From Aedes albopictus (lineage: Eukaryota > Arthropoda > Insecta > Diptera > Culicidae), in assembly GCF_035046485.1 (NCBI RefSeq), contig NC_085137.1, positions 4,193,977 through 4,257,976 of the forward strand: DNA of 64,000 nucleotides. The letters run 5' to 3'. A program made the translations under genes and the position numbers. Within the stretch, counting starts at the first letter, position 1. The number at the start of each line of letters is the position of its first letter. The notes beneath the pieces are model-generated. The model ran no database searches, was not told the origin of the DNA, and worked only from the letters and a program-made list of their open reading frames with translations. Positions 45,143 to 55,671 of the stretch are shown piece after piece.

Positions 45143-45304
45143 GGGGTCGCCCATAAATGATGTAGCATTTTATGGGAGGGGGGATGAGTTGGAGTCTCAA
45201 ATTATGCTACTAGCTATGTATTACGTATTGGAAAGTAGACTACGAGGGGTGGAAGGGGGTGTCAAAAATCGTCAAAAAATGCTACGTTATTTATGGACGA
45301 CCCC
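45143..45304. mobile_element. 162-bp MITE, ATA target duplication
   Basis: GGGGTCGCCCATAAATGATG at the left and the inverse of GCTACGTTATTTATGGACGACCCC-type sequence at the right; ATA on both sides (45140-45142, 45305-45307). G-rich interior. Confidence 0.75.
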
Positions 45305-45589
45305 ATATGGGTTTCTCCTGGAATTCCTGCGGGGTTTTTTTCTAAGGCTTCTTTCAGTATTTCCTACGATTTATCCAAATAAATTAGAGGTTTGAGTGTT
45401 CGACTGTTTGGATGCACTAGATGTTGGAATTCTCGGCTATGCAGTCTCCAAACTCCTTGGAACGACAACGGGTTTAATTCGTCCCTACGTTTCGGCAATG
45501 TTTATTGCCACTAGGATTTCTCCAGGAGTTCCTGCTTGGACTCTTCCTGTTCCTTTCTGGACCTTCTAAGCGCATAATTTGTGGATTAT

Positions 45590-46060
45590 TTTTTTTTCAG
45601 CGATTGCAAATTCACTAGCGTCGCCTAGTGGCAGAATTCTGAACCACGTGTGTCGTTTTATGTAAGTCTATGTTGTAAGTCTATGTCATACTGATCAACT
45701 TTGCCAAAGACACCAAATCATTGGATTCTGAGATATGAGGTTTGGGAAATTTACATGCCCACTAGCGCCGCCCAGTGGAGGAATTTCGAACTTTGTAACT
45801 CATCATCTGTAAGTTATTAGCGTATCCAATATTTTTTTCCGAAGACGCTATTTCTAATTATCAGGGTATTGAGCTGTCGCACATCGTAACGTTTGCTTGA
45901 CAACCTATGGTTCATATAGTGCAATTTAGCATCAAACTGTTGGTGGCGCCTCTGGCGGCCAAATTACCAACTAATCATATGAACCTAAGTTCTAAATGGT
46001 AGATCTTTTTAAACCCTAAAACTTTGCCGAAGAAAGTATTGCGCTCTCTGTTAACACACC
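45590..46060. repeat. Diverged ~175-bp tandem units with CTAGCGCCGCCTAGTGG
   Basis: The palindromic CTAGCGyCGCC-AGTGG core occurs near 45615 and 45770 and as GGTGGCGCCTCTGGCGGCC near 45945, each followed by a CTTTGCCraAGAC-like block. Another related unit is at about 47455-47560. Confidence 0.6.
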
Positions 46061-46504
46061 CGGGATAATTGGCCACACCCCCATAAGCCCAAATCCCATA
46101 AGCTTAGTCTCCTATTAGACGAATTCCAATTGCGCCCCCTGACCAGTGATTTTACAAGAGTATCGACTGTAGAATGATTGGTAAACCATCACTGCACTTC
46201 AAAAATGTATTGAAAATATTTTAAAATTGAAATCTTCAAAAGTATTAATATAAAAATATATATGACGGACTTACCCCATAGGGGTGACGGTCTTACCCGG
46301 ACTGAATAAAAAACATGAATATTTATTATGGTTGTGTTATGTGCATTGTTCGCCAGAATTAACATAATTTGACAATTCCAATGCACAAGTCTTATAAAAA
46401 ACTAATGAATCAAATAAATTGCGTACTGAAAATATCAATTTTCGCCCTACATTTATTTTGAAAAATCCAAATGCTTAAGGTGGCGGGGTTACACCTTCCT
46501 CCCC

Positions 46505-47275
46505 TACGTAGTTATTGAACTTCCCATGTTTTTGACTCTTATTGCCTTAATTGGCTATAACTTGAAAATGGTCAAACTTATCGAAGTTTTTTGACCCTTA
46601 TTCGAAACATTATTGAATTTTCTATCAAATGGCATCTTTGAATCGATTGGTTTAATTAAATAACTAAGTTTTCTAGAGCAAATAGCTCAAAAGTAGTGTG
46701 TTTTAATTCTTTTTTGTCAATTATCTTTAAAAAATGCATAATAATTCAAAATTCTTTCTTGGTCAAAGTTGTGGCCCCTGTTCCACTCTACAATTCGTTC
46801 TTTGACATCAATCCTCTATCTCTTATCGTTTTGTTGCAATTTCGATTTTAACATCGCATTGCAAATCATAAATTTGCAACTGTCATGGAAAGCACTTTTT
46901 TGCGCATTGTGCCGCACATTGAAATCAAAATTGCAAGAAAACGATAAGAGCAAGAAGTTTAGTGTCAAAGAACGAATTGTAGAGTGTAACAGAAGTCACA
47001 ACTTTGCCTAAGAAATAATTTTAATTTATTACGCATGTTTAAAAGATAATTGACAAAAATCAATAAAAATACACTATTTTAGCTATTTTGCTCTAGAAAA
47101 CTTAGTTATTTAACTGAACCAATCGATTCAAAGATGCTATTTGATAGAAAATTCAATAATCTTTCGAATAAGCGTAAAAAAATTTCGAAAAGTTTGACCA
47201 TTTTCAAGTTATTGCCAGTTAAGGCAATAAGAGTCAAAAACATGGGAAGTTCAATAACTACGTAACGGTTGAGAT
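46505..47275. repeat. Palindromic core of the foldback element
   Basis: Arms of about 350 bp: TAGTTATTGAACTTCCCATG at the left opposes CATGGGAAGTTCAATAACTA at the right, and CTACAATTCGTTCTTTGACA opposes its inverse near 46965. Potential source of long dsRNA. Confidence 0.85.
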
Positions 47276-47639
47276 TTGACCATATGCGTAGAACAATTTT
47301 TTTCTCCATTTATGGTCCTCTATCAACCTTTAAAAAGTTTGCACTCAGGAACCTAACACCCTGAACTATGTTGTCAAGATTCTAGGGAAATATTTTTTTT
47401 TGCATAGGAAATGAAGCTCATAGATCGTGACAATATGTAATCTTTGCAGCATCGTTTACGCCACCTAGTGAACCAGTCACAAACTATATTGCCCACTATA
47501 AGCAAGGTATATGTGTGGAGAATATCTTCTCTGAAGAAAGTATTCTAAAATTTTGCGTTATTCTGGAGATATTCACATCAGAAGGACTGTCCTATAAATA
47601 GGACGCTGGGCGGATATGGGTTAAGAAAGTGGGATTAGT

Positions 47640-48229
47640 CAAAAAAGGTACCTGTTTGTGTGGAAGGAGTTATTTAATAAAGTGGGTTTGTTGTCAATCA
47701 CGTATTTAAGTGTTTTCCTTGGCCGAGATAGTCAAACGCGCACGCTGACCCTGAGGCATTTCATGGAGGGGGTCTCATCTGTGCTGGACAGGGAATGCCC
47801 ACTAATTACAAAATTCATCAGATTTTGGCTGCTCGTTGATGACGACTTGCTTCGTTTGAAGATGTAAAGCACCGTAGTAGTTGGTAGCAATGAAAGGTGA
47901 TTTCGAACTAAAAAAAGTGTTAATTAGAGAACAAATTAATTTTTCAAAAAAGTTTACAAAGTTTCATTTTCTGTAAAATTATGAGCACTCACAACCCAAC
48001 GTGTTTTACGCATAGGTTATGTCCTACCTGTCCTCATTTTTCGCGACTCTTAACTTGTATGAAACATTGTATGCAAGTACTACACTGAAGGTAATCGGTC
48101 TTTTAAATGAACAATTTTTTTTTAGTCTGCCAAATAATCGAATGAGCAAATGTATGAGCATATACGAGTTTTGAATAATAGAAATCACAAGAAAATTCCT
48201 TGGCATCATTAATAACAACATCTCGTGTA
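47640..48229. other. Region without recognised gene
   Basis: No motif-bearing frame. 47658-47867 is an open stretch with no recognisable domain. Confidence 0.35.
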
Positions 48230-48444
48230 CCGTAAACCGGGGTCAAATTGATCTTCGGGTCGAAATTGATCACACGTTTTTCGGGTAGGTTTAGCATATT
48301 TTAAGTAATTTCCTTTCAACTATCGTGCAGTTGGGAACCGATATTAAACGATATTTGCTTGGAAACTATTTGAAGTATGTTTTATCTAACGGAAAATCGT
48401 CTGATCAATTTCGACCCGGAGATCAATTTGACCGCGGTTTACGG
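48230..48444. mobile_element. 215-bp MITE, CCGTAAACCGGGGTCAAATT ends
   Basis: Inverted ends CCGTAAACCGGGGTCAAATT and inverse CCGTAAACCGCGGTCAAATT, with TA on both sides (48228-48229, 48445-48446). ATTGATC words flank the ends. Related in end design to 58745-59645. Confidence 0.8.
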
Positions 48445-48454
48445 TACTATATAG

Positions 48455-48610
48455 TATTTTGGGCACTCTTCGCTATAACTCAGTCAATTACAAACTAATT
48501 GACTTGAAATTTTGTACACGGCTAGATACTATACGTATCTCATCGCATTCCAAAAATTGTGTCAATTGGTTCAAAATTGGCTGAGTTATAGCAGAAAAGT
48601 GCCCAAAATA
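48455..48610. mobile_element. 156-bp MITE, TATTTTGGGCACT ends
   Basis: TATTTTGGGCACTCTTCGCT at the left and the inverse TATTTTGGGCACTTTTCTGC at the right, continuing through ATAACTCAG. It starts 10 bp after the previous MITE. Confidence 0.8.
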
Positions 48611-48912
48611 GGACCCCTGCCGAGATGGTTCCACTTCCCTATATCAACTGGAGTGATCAAATTTGTGAGATCCATTCCGTATCTCGCTTAGAGCTGATTA
48701 ACCTTTTCTTTCCCACAACTTTGAACGAGTATTTCTATGCCAAAATAAAGCGTTTCCGGAAAAAAATGCTAAAATTATTGCAAATTGGCTATTTTTTTTC
48801 GAGATTAATGAAAAAGTTTTTTGGAGCGAAGCAAAAGCTTTTGATTGTTTATCAATAGTTGCACTATTGAAACAAGCTGTTAGTAGTTGGGTTGATCTTA
48901 TGAGGTTACAAT

Positions 48913-49209
48913 CACAGACAAACAGACGTAACACTCTTCAAATTACATGCATTTAATGAACAATTCAATTTTTTTGATTTCCGCGAACCTTCCACCAGAG
49001 GCGCTAGTGGTCGATCGCTTTGACGTTTGCCAGTGTACACTTTGCTGATTGATAGTAGTGTGCGTGTTAGACAAACGTCAAATTGAAATCCATCATGGCC
49101 GACAGTGTCTCGCGCGGTTCTACCAACAGATGGCCGTGTGCTCATGAAAAAGACACCGGGCAAAAGTTTTTGATGAATTTCCCATAAGAGTTACGTATGT
49201 CTGTCTGTG
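48913..49209. mobile_element. 297-bp element with CACAGACAAACAGACGTAAC ends
   Basis: Left end CACAGACAAACAGACGTAAC, inverse right end CACAGACAGACATACGTAAC, 7-bp direct duplication TTACAAT at 48906-48912 and 49210-49216. It carries an AGGCGCTAGTGG word and GACGTTTG blocks. A related left half is at 61365-61568. Confidence 0.75.
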
Positions 49210-49357
49210 TTACAATCATATTCCAAAAATTATTGCATCATATTCATCTTATTCAGTTTGTGCCGAGTACGATGGTGCTCTAGAACAGCCATGGAAATCG
49301 AAAGATCCACACTTTGGGAAACAGGTTATTCCATAGGCTGGGGATACATTTCAAGGA

Positions 49358-49380
49358 NNNNNNNNNNNNNNNNNNNNNNN
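49358..49380. other. Assembly gap, 23 N
   Basis: Undetermined bases. Confidence 1.
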
Positions 49381-50243
49381 ACGGATGATAACGAAGCGTT
49401 TATCCACGTTTTCCAAATCTACTGATAATTTGGCTTGTTTCACCTCAAGTTGTGTCTCACGATTTAACTGCACTTTGAAAATTTGGATTTATTCAATGTC
49501 TTTAGTTATTGAAGGGCAATATAATTCGGGTTTCTTGGAGTTCCAGATCTTATTTGTAAAACAAAAATTTCATTAGTAATTTAAAAACGCTGCATAAACA
49601 ACACAGTGAATTTGTCCAATTTTCATGTCGAATATGGCTAAGTCTTCTAAATACAAAACAAATGTTCAACTTAGTTGGCGCAGTGGCTTAATTTCTAGCA
49701 AGAACGGGGATATAAAAAATTCAATAACGAACCATTCAAAGTTTCGTTTCAGGAGCAAATGAAGAGAAAGAATACATTCACGTAAATCAGACTGTATTTT
49801 TACAACTCACAAGGTAAACATAAGGTATAATTCGAAGTTAAAACACAAAAACATGGAACGAGCTCACCAATTCACACTCGTCCTAACGTGCGCTGCGATG
49901 AAAATGAAATCTGCTTTATCGATTGGACACATCCAAAACGCTTACGGAAAATGACGCAATACACAAAAGAGACATAAAACAAAAGGTATTACAACATTGG
50001 AAAAATGATAAAAAGAATGAGTGTCTCAATAAATTCATTTCTTGAGAAACTCTTGCAGATGGACAAAAGTAGTGGATTGAGTATTATTGGAGGAAATTTG
50101 GTGTATTCTTGTGGCATGTATTGTTTTGGGAAATTTTTTACAATTCTGGTATGCAATGATGTTAGATTGAAGGGCCTGGTCCGGACCCGGGCTGCCGCAG
50201 GAGTCCTTCCGGATAATGTTTCAAATTTAACCCACATTATCCC
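49381..50243. other. Region without recognised gene
   Basis: AT-rich, no motif-bearing frame on either strand. Confidence 0.4.
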
Positions 50244-50247
50244 TTAA

Positions 50248-50362
50248 CCTTTTGCAGCCGATTTTTTTCGCCGCTCTCGACGCAACCTCGCTGGTGTCGA
50301 ACACGTTTGTTATGCTCGGTTTCATCGCCGGGGTCATATATGACCCCTCCGGCTCCAAAGGG
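50248..50362. mobile_element. Small TTAA MITE, family C, copy 2
   Basis: TTAA at 50244-50247 and 50363-50366, ends CCTTTTGCAGCCG and inverse CCCTTTGGAGCCGG. It shares CGCAACCTCGCTGG and GGGTCATATA with 23540-23643 and sits directly beside the element starting at 50366. Confidence 0.75.
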
Positions 50363-50479
50363 TTAAAGGATGTGGACAACTTTTTAGCATAGTTTTACTT
50401 ATAGCTTTTGACCCAGTGGGTAGATTTTCAAAACCAAAATGTTTTTATCAAGGAGATTACTTGTGCTATCATATGCATA

Positions 50480-51265
50480 CACCCCCGATCAAAAGCTTGG
50501 AGTCACCCCCTTAAAAACATGTCATTTTTTTAGGCCCATATTTTCGCCAATTTGCGTCTGATTTCAAAACCCTAGGTATCATTCAGAAGATAATAAGTCA
50601 AAGTAACTTTGAACATGATTTAGGTGAAACTTTTCCAAAAATATATTAAAATATACCAAAACGTTACTCAAAGTTGCCAAATTTTCTAAAAAATGAATAT
50701 TAACTTAAGGCAGTGTCGCTGGAAATTGAATGGACCAAATTTTAAGATGAGAGCGGAACCTATTTTTGTTTCAAAAAGGCAAAAAATGAAAGATGACAAA
50801 GATATCAACAAATAATTTTTCCATGTTTTACGATAGTGACCCCAAACTTTTGGCTGAAACATCATATTGAAGGGTGACCCCAAACTTTTGGTCGATGACA
50901 TCAAGAGTTAATTTACTGAATAACTTTTTTCCTAGATTTTTTAGCCAGGTTCGGTGAAAGGAAGTTGAAAGCTAATAGAAATAAGGTTATATTGCCGCTC
51001 TCATCTTAAAATATGGTCGACCCAATTTCCAGCGAAACTGCCGTAAGTTTATATTCATTTACTAGAAAATTTGGCAACTTTGGGTTGAATTTACATACAA
51101 ATATTTTTAGAAAAGTTCCTCCTCAATCATGTTCAAAGTTACTTTGACTTATTATCTTTTGAATGAGACCTAGGGTTTTGAAATCGGATGCAAATTGGCG
51201 GTGAAATGGGCCTAAAAAAATGACATGTTTTTGAGGGGGTGATCCCAAACTTTTGATCGGGAGTG
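50480..51265. mobile_element. 786-bp Tc1-like MITE with ~300-bp inverted repeats
   Basis: CACCCCCGATCAAAAGCTTG and inverse CACTCCCGATCAAAAGTTTG, with TA at 50478-50479 and 51266-51267. The arms stay similar inwards (AAAGTAACTTTGA, TTTCCAGCGA-ACTGCC). The end sequence is typical of Tc1-type MITEs in mosquitoes. A degraded half lies at 54815-55065. Confidence 0.8.
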
Positions 51266-51399
51266 TATATTGAGAATATGTTATGCTAGAACATTTTGGA
51301 GATCTCCAGGTTATCCAAAACGTCCAGAAGTTTTGAACTCAGTCTACTGAATACAAATAGTTGTGTTTACTTTTTAAATCACTTGAACTTGATGAATTA

Positions 51400-52360
51400 C
51401 TTTCAAACATACATTTCAAAACATGAAATGTTGACTGTCATGACCTGGTGATGTTCTAGGCAACTTAAAATAGCTCTGGAGTTCTGATTGTAAGGTGTTT
51501 ACCTGTAATAGTATATCAAACTAAGGTATGCATGTCAGAACTGATTTCATTAGATCCATACATGTAAATCAGAGCATGAAAGACTAACTGCACATCAATG
51601 GCGATACCTTAGGCCATCCAAATCATTCTGGTGTTAAGGCCGTTATATCTACACCCGTAATAACGCATCGGGTGCATTTCAAACTTTGTATAGTGCGTTT
51701 TGGTGGTCATAGAAGATCAGTTGAATCATATGGTACTTGTATACACATCACAGAGGCATCCTAGATCATCCGAACTATTCTGAAATTGAGAGTTTTGGTT
51801 TGAATTTGAAATGGTTTATCAACAGAAGTGCACAAACATCAGAATTTGCTCATTTGATTCATACAAATAGTGTAAGCCATGGAAGAGAAGTTTCCAGAGC
51901 ATTAAAGATATCTGAGGTCTTCTTTTAGTATTATGTGGTTAAGACCTTCAGATCCACAATAGTAACAAAGCATTCTGCACGTTCGAAACTTGGTGTAGTG
52001 TGTTTTAGTAGACAAAGATGATAAGTTCAACCATATATCATATAACTTCAAGCTATTCTACGTCGTCCAAACCATTCTGAAGCTGAAATATACGGTTTTC
52101 ATTAGTAATGACCTATCAAGTGCACTAATATCAGTATTTATCTCATTGGATTGAAACGTATAATACAAGTCATGGGAGACAAAGTCCCAGTACATCAGCG
52201 ATATCTGAAGCATCATTTTTTTATATCATATGGTTAAGTCCTCTACATCTACACTCGTAACAAAACATCGGCTACACGTCAAACTCACTATGAGTTTTAG
52301 TAGTCATAGAAGATCAGTTGATTCGCGTGATACTTGAATAGATGTAATAGATGTCAAAAC
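51400..52360. repeat. Diverged tandem repeat, ~295-305-bp unit, about three copies
   Basis: The GTTAAG-CCT-TATCTACA-GTAA-AA-GCATC block starts near 51636, 51938 and 52229. CCATTCTGAA and TCATAGAAGATCAGTTGA-like blocks keep the same spacing. Confidence 0.75.
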
Positions 52361-52569
52361 CCGTAAATGAAACTATGCAAAAAGTTGTCCACATCCTTCA
52401 AGGGTTATCAGAGTTTACCGGGCAAATGTTACATTTTTTAAGTTTTAAGCTTATTGAATCTGGCGGAAATATCTAAAAGTCTGCATTTTTTTTTAGCAAA
52501 TGTATCATTACTTCGGAAATATATTTGAACATATATTCAGGGGGGATTCTCAGTCGACGACCTTTAAAA

Positions 52570-52586
52570 GGGGGGGGGGGGGGTAT
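52570..52586. repeat. Poly-G run (17)
   Basis: Long G tract; a comparable C tract is at 56522-56535. Lengths may be assembly-sensitive. Confidence 0.8.
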
Positions 52587-52744
52587 TTTTCTGTAGTTCC
52601 CGAGTTTTTGTGTATATTTCTGTTGTTCACTTCAGAGGACCTCATACAGGCCTTTTTGAATATGAAACTATTTCGGCAGTTACATTAAAAATTGCTTTGT
52701 TTTTTTAAAGATTGGTTCGGCTATTATTTCGTTAACTTCATCAG

Positions 52745-53240
52745 GTAATCATTTGTGAAATCCGTCGTGTGAAGCTTCGGGTATTCCTCTAGGAATTGAT
52801 TCGGCTATTGATTTGGAAATTTTATCAACAATTCTTTAAATTTCGTTGGATTGCTCAACTATTATTTGGAAAATATTTTTCTTAAAATTATTTCATTCTG
52901 TCGGAAATTGCTTTCGAAATTCTTACGGAAACTTCTTCGGAAAACTTCTTTTGTTTTGTAAATGATTCTGGTAAAACTTTTGTGAGTTGATTTTTGCCAT
53001 CCTAGTTGTCAATTTTTATGAAAATTCCTTTGGCAATTCCTCCTACAACTTTCCAGATTGATTTTCTTCAAACTATTAGGCATTTCTTTCATTTTTTATC
53101 TGAAATTCTTTTGTGAGTTTCCTCCTGCCATACCTTCGTTTTCTGAATTTCTGTAGAAATTGCCTGGGACAGTTTAACAGGAATTTATAAAGAAGTTTCT
53201 AAAGGAATGCCCAAAGGAATTCCCAAAATAGTTGCGAAAC
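52745..53240. repeat. Degenerate GAATTCC/GAAATTCTTT-type array
   Basis: AT-richer version of the GAATTCC-type repeat (TCGGAAATTCTTC, GGCAATTCCTCC words). Confidence 0.6.
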
Positions 53241-53291
53241 GGCTTTTAAAAATTAACTTGACGTTATACAGAAGGGTAAATTTTCGATATA

Positions 53292-53362
53292 AGCTCAAGT
53301 GAAATTTGAACTCACGATCCTTATGCGCTAGACTAATGATTCACCAACTAAGCTATCGAGCC
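53292..53362 (-). other. tRNA-like sequence
   Basis: GGCTCGA and TTGAGCT can pair as an acceptor stem. It has box A-like TAGCTTAGTTGG and box B-like GAGTTCAAATTTC with a T-arm. The anticodon arm does not fold. A partial plus-strand relative (ATAAGGATCGTGAGCTCAAA) lies at 53438-53460. Confidence 0.45.
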
Positions 53363-53479
53363 AAATAATGACACTGCAAATCTCATCGGTTATGTTTCAT
53401 CTTTCCCTTAATCTTCACAAACATATAATGCGTAGTGTATAAGGATCGTGAGCTCAAATCTTACCTGAGATTTTTTTTC

Positions 53480-53999
53480 ATAATTTAATCAATAATTTTA
53501 GTTTACAAAATAAAACGAAAGTTCTATTTACGACCGAAATTTTTGATGCAAGAATTCACATGTTCGCAAAGGTTTACCTGGAAATCGAGTTCAATAGTTT
53601 CTAAAAATATGGAATTCACTAAAATTCGAATATGTTGCATTGAAGTCAACCAATTCTCAACCTTTTTGAATTATTAGCAAAATGAATTTAATAAATTTCG
53701 ATCATCTGAACTCAACTTCAGAGTCAGATTGATGAAGGTAGAGCTATTGGTAAGAATATGGGACCGTCTTCTAATGTTTTAGCAAAATTTTCAAAAACAA
53801 TCTTCCTGGTCATACATTTGAAAAATAATATGTTAGCGAGTAACAATGAAAATTTCAGCCAAATCGGAGCATTGATGAATCATCAGCTTATTGAGTTCAA
53901 ACATTCTGAAAACTAGTGTAAATTCTATTACGCCATTAAGTGAATCCCCATAATATCCATCGATGCATACTTACGTTGAGTTTATTGAAAATCATTAAT
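53480..53999. other. Region without recognised gene
   Basis: AT-rich; shares TAGTTTACAAAATAAAACGA with 30687-30710, so at least its start is repetitive. Confidence 0.4.
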
Positions 54000-54499
54000 N
54001 NNNNNNNNNNNNNNNNNNNNNNNNNNNNNNNNNNNNNNNNNNNNNNNNNNNNNNNNNNNNNNNNNNNNNNNNNNNNNNNNNNNNNNNNNNNNNNNNNNNN
54101 NNNNNNNNNNNNNNNNNNNNNNNNNNNNNNNNNNNNNNNNNNNNNNNNNNNNNNNNNNNNNNNNNNNNNNNNNNNNNNNNNNNNNNNNNNNNNNNNNNNN
54201 NNNNNNNNNNNNNNNNNNNNNNNNNNNNNNNNNNNNNNNNNNNNNNNNNNNNNNNNNNNNNNNNNNNNNNNNNNNNNNNNNNNNNNNNNNNNNNNNNNNN
54301 NNNNNNNNNNNNNNNNNNNNNNNNNNNNNNNNNNNNNNNNNNNNNNNNNNNNNNNNNNNNNNNNNNNNNNNNNNNNNNNNNNNNNNNNNNNNNNNNNNNN
54401 NNNNNNNNNNNNNNNNNNNNNNNNNNNNNNNNNNNNNNNNNNNNNNNNNNNNNNNNNNNNNNNNNNNNNNNNNNNNNNNNNNNNNNNNNNNNNNNNNNN
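54000..54499. other. Assembly gap, 500 N
   Basis: A gap of exactly 500 N, which suggests a placeholder length. Confidence 1.
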
Positions 54500-54814
54500 T
54501 TTATTTGAGAGGAATCACCTTAACTTCTACCGAAAAAAGAACACTTATTCGAATTGGAAATAGATCTTATTGACTCGCTGATTGCAACTGGAATGGGTGG
54601 GGTGGCTAGCTCAAGTATGCTGATGGGTCTGCAGTCGTTTGACAGCTGTTCGAAAGGTGTTGCCAGAATGGCCAGAAAAACTAGTCTAAATCGAAGGCCA
54701 CTAGCACCAAAAGTAGCACCAGTCGCTTCATGAGACGAACATTCTCAAGCAGTGCGGCCAAATTTGAGAATGTGTCAACAGGCAGTTTAAAACAAAAAGA
54801 AAATTTTGTCGACG

Positions 54815-55065
54815 CAATTCCCAGCGACATTTCCATAGGTCAACAATTACTTTTTTAGAAAATATTGTAACTTTAGGCTAAGTTCACTTTCAAATATTTT
54901 TGGAATAGTTTCGCCTAAAAAATGTTAAAAGTTTCTTTGACCTATTATCTTTCGACTGAACCTTGACTTTTGAATTCTAACAAAAAATGTTTGCTAAAAA
55001 ATCAATCTTCTATACTTTTTGGAACAATTTCAAATTCTTTCATACGCATTCATACAACAAAACGG
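54815..55065. mobile_element. Degraded half of the 50480-type MITE
   Basis: AATTCCCAGCGACA, TTTTAGAAAATAT and TTTGACCTATTATCTTTCG blocks match the right arm of 50480-51265 in order, with many changes. Confidence 0.5.
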
Positions 55066-55100
55066 CTTCAAAAATGATGAGACCTTGACTGATCACATCA

Positions 55101-55260
55101 AGGGTCATTCAAATATGACGTCTATCGATTAGGGTGATGAGGAGGGGGTCTGAGAAAGTGTCACACTCCATGTATAAGGTATACGAAAAAGCATGGCAGA
55201 GAGGGGAGAGGGGGTCTACAAATCCTGACAAATGATGGACGTCATATTTGAATCGACCCA
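55101..55260. mobile_element. 160-bp MITE, TCA target duplication
   Basis: AGGGTCATTCAAATATGACG and inverse TGGGTCGATTCAAATATGAC; TCA outside each end (55098-55100, 55261-55263). A related word (TCATATTTGAATGACCCCTA) occurs at about 13666. Confidence 0.75.
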
Positions 55261-55594
55261 TCAAATGATTTCGCTCTTTATATTCATGATACACCTCTAC
55301 TCCACTGCACTAGTGAACACTGGCACTCGTTTGCCTTTGACGAAGACTACATTATCAATAAGAATTTAAGCCCTTTCCCATATCAGATGGAGAACAACCC
55401 AACATAATCATCGGTTACTTCAACTCAAGATTGGCTTGACGCAACCTTAGAAATTGACTGGTATAAGCTCATATTCTAGTACTTTCATGGTACATATGAA
55501 GAAGCAAAAATTTTAGAACGTTCTACTGTTTTAACTCTAAGAATGCATTGTCGATAATAACAACCAAGATGCTCGTCTGGTTGACATACCTATT

Positions 55595-55671
55595 CTGCCG
55601 TTCTACGCATAATTGTCCCATGTTGCATGGGAAACCCTATGAACATGGGTCAATTATGCTTAGAACGTCAG
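55595..55671. mobile_element. 77-bp palindromic micro-MITE
   Basis: CTGCCGTTCTACGCATAATT and inverse CTGACGTTCTAAGCATAATT extend to CCCATGTT around a short centre. Confidence 0.65.

Larger units (their letters stand above)
44046..46504. mobile_element. 2.46-kb TA-flanked element inserted in the foldback arm
   Basis: GGGGAAAAGCGGGTAACACC at the left and inverse GGGGAGGAAGGTGTAACCCC at the right, with TA at 44044-44045 and 46505-46506. The intact opposite arm gives the empty site (ACCGTTACGTAGTT in inverse). GGGTAAGCCCGTCAC and GGGGTAACACCG words also recur inside (near 45008, 45034 and inverted at 46263). No transposase frame found; it hosts a small MITE and a diverged tandem array. Confidence 0.85.
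43944..47363. mobile_element. Foldback element with CAGGGTGTTAGG ends, split by an insertion
   Basis: CAGGGTGTTAGGTTCCTGAG at the left is matched inverted at the right (47344-47363). The arms then continue as near-perfect inverses (TTAAAGG, GGTCCTCTATCA, GCGTAGAACAATTTTTT). The left arm is broken at 44045 and resumes at 46505. Without the insert the element is about 960 bp and almost wholly palindromic. TA precedes the left end; the right flank is altered. Confidence 0.8.
50366..52398. mobile_element. 2-kb element with AAGGATGTGGACAACTTTTT ends
   Basis: AAGGATGTGGACAACTTTTT at the left is matched inverted at the right, extending through GCATAGTTT (about 33 bp). The middle holds a Tc1-like MITE (50480-51265) and about three tandem ~300-bp units. 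No coding region. Confidence 0.7.

Noticed and set aside
53940..54563. 207-codon open frame
   Set aside because: Its length is produced by reading through 500 N of an assembly gap.
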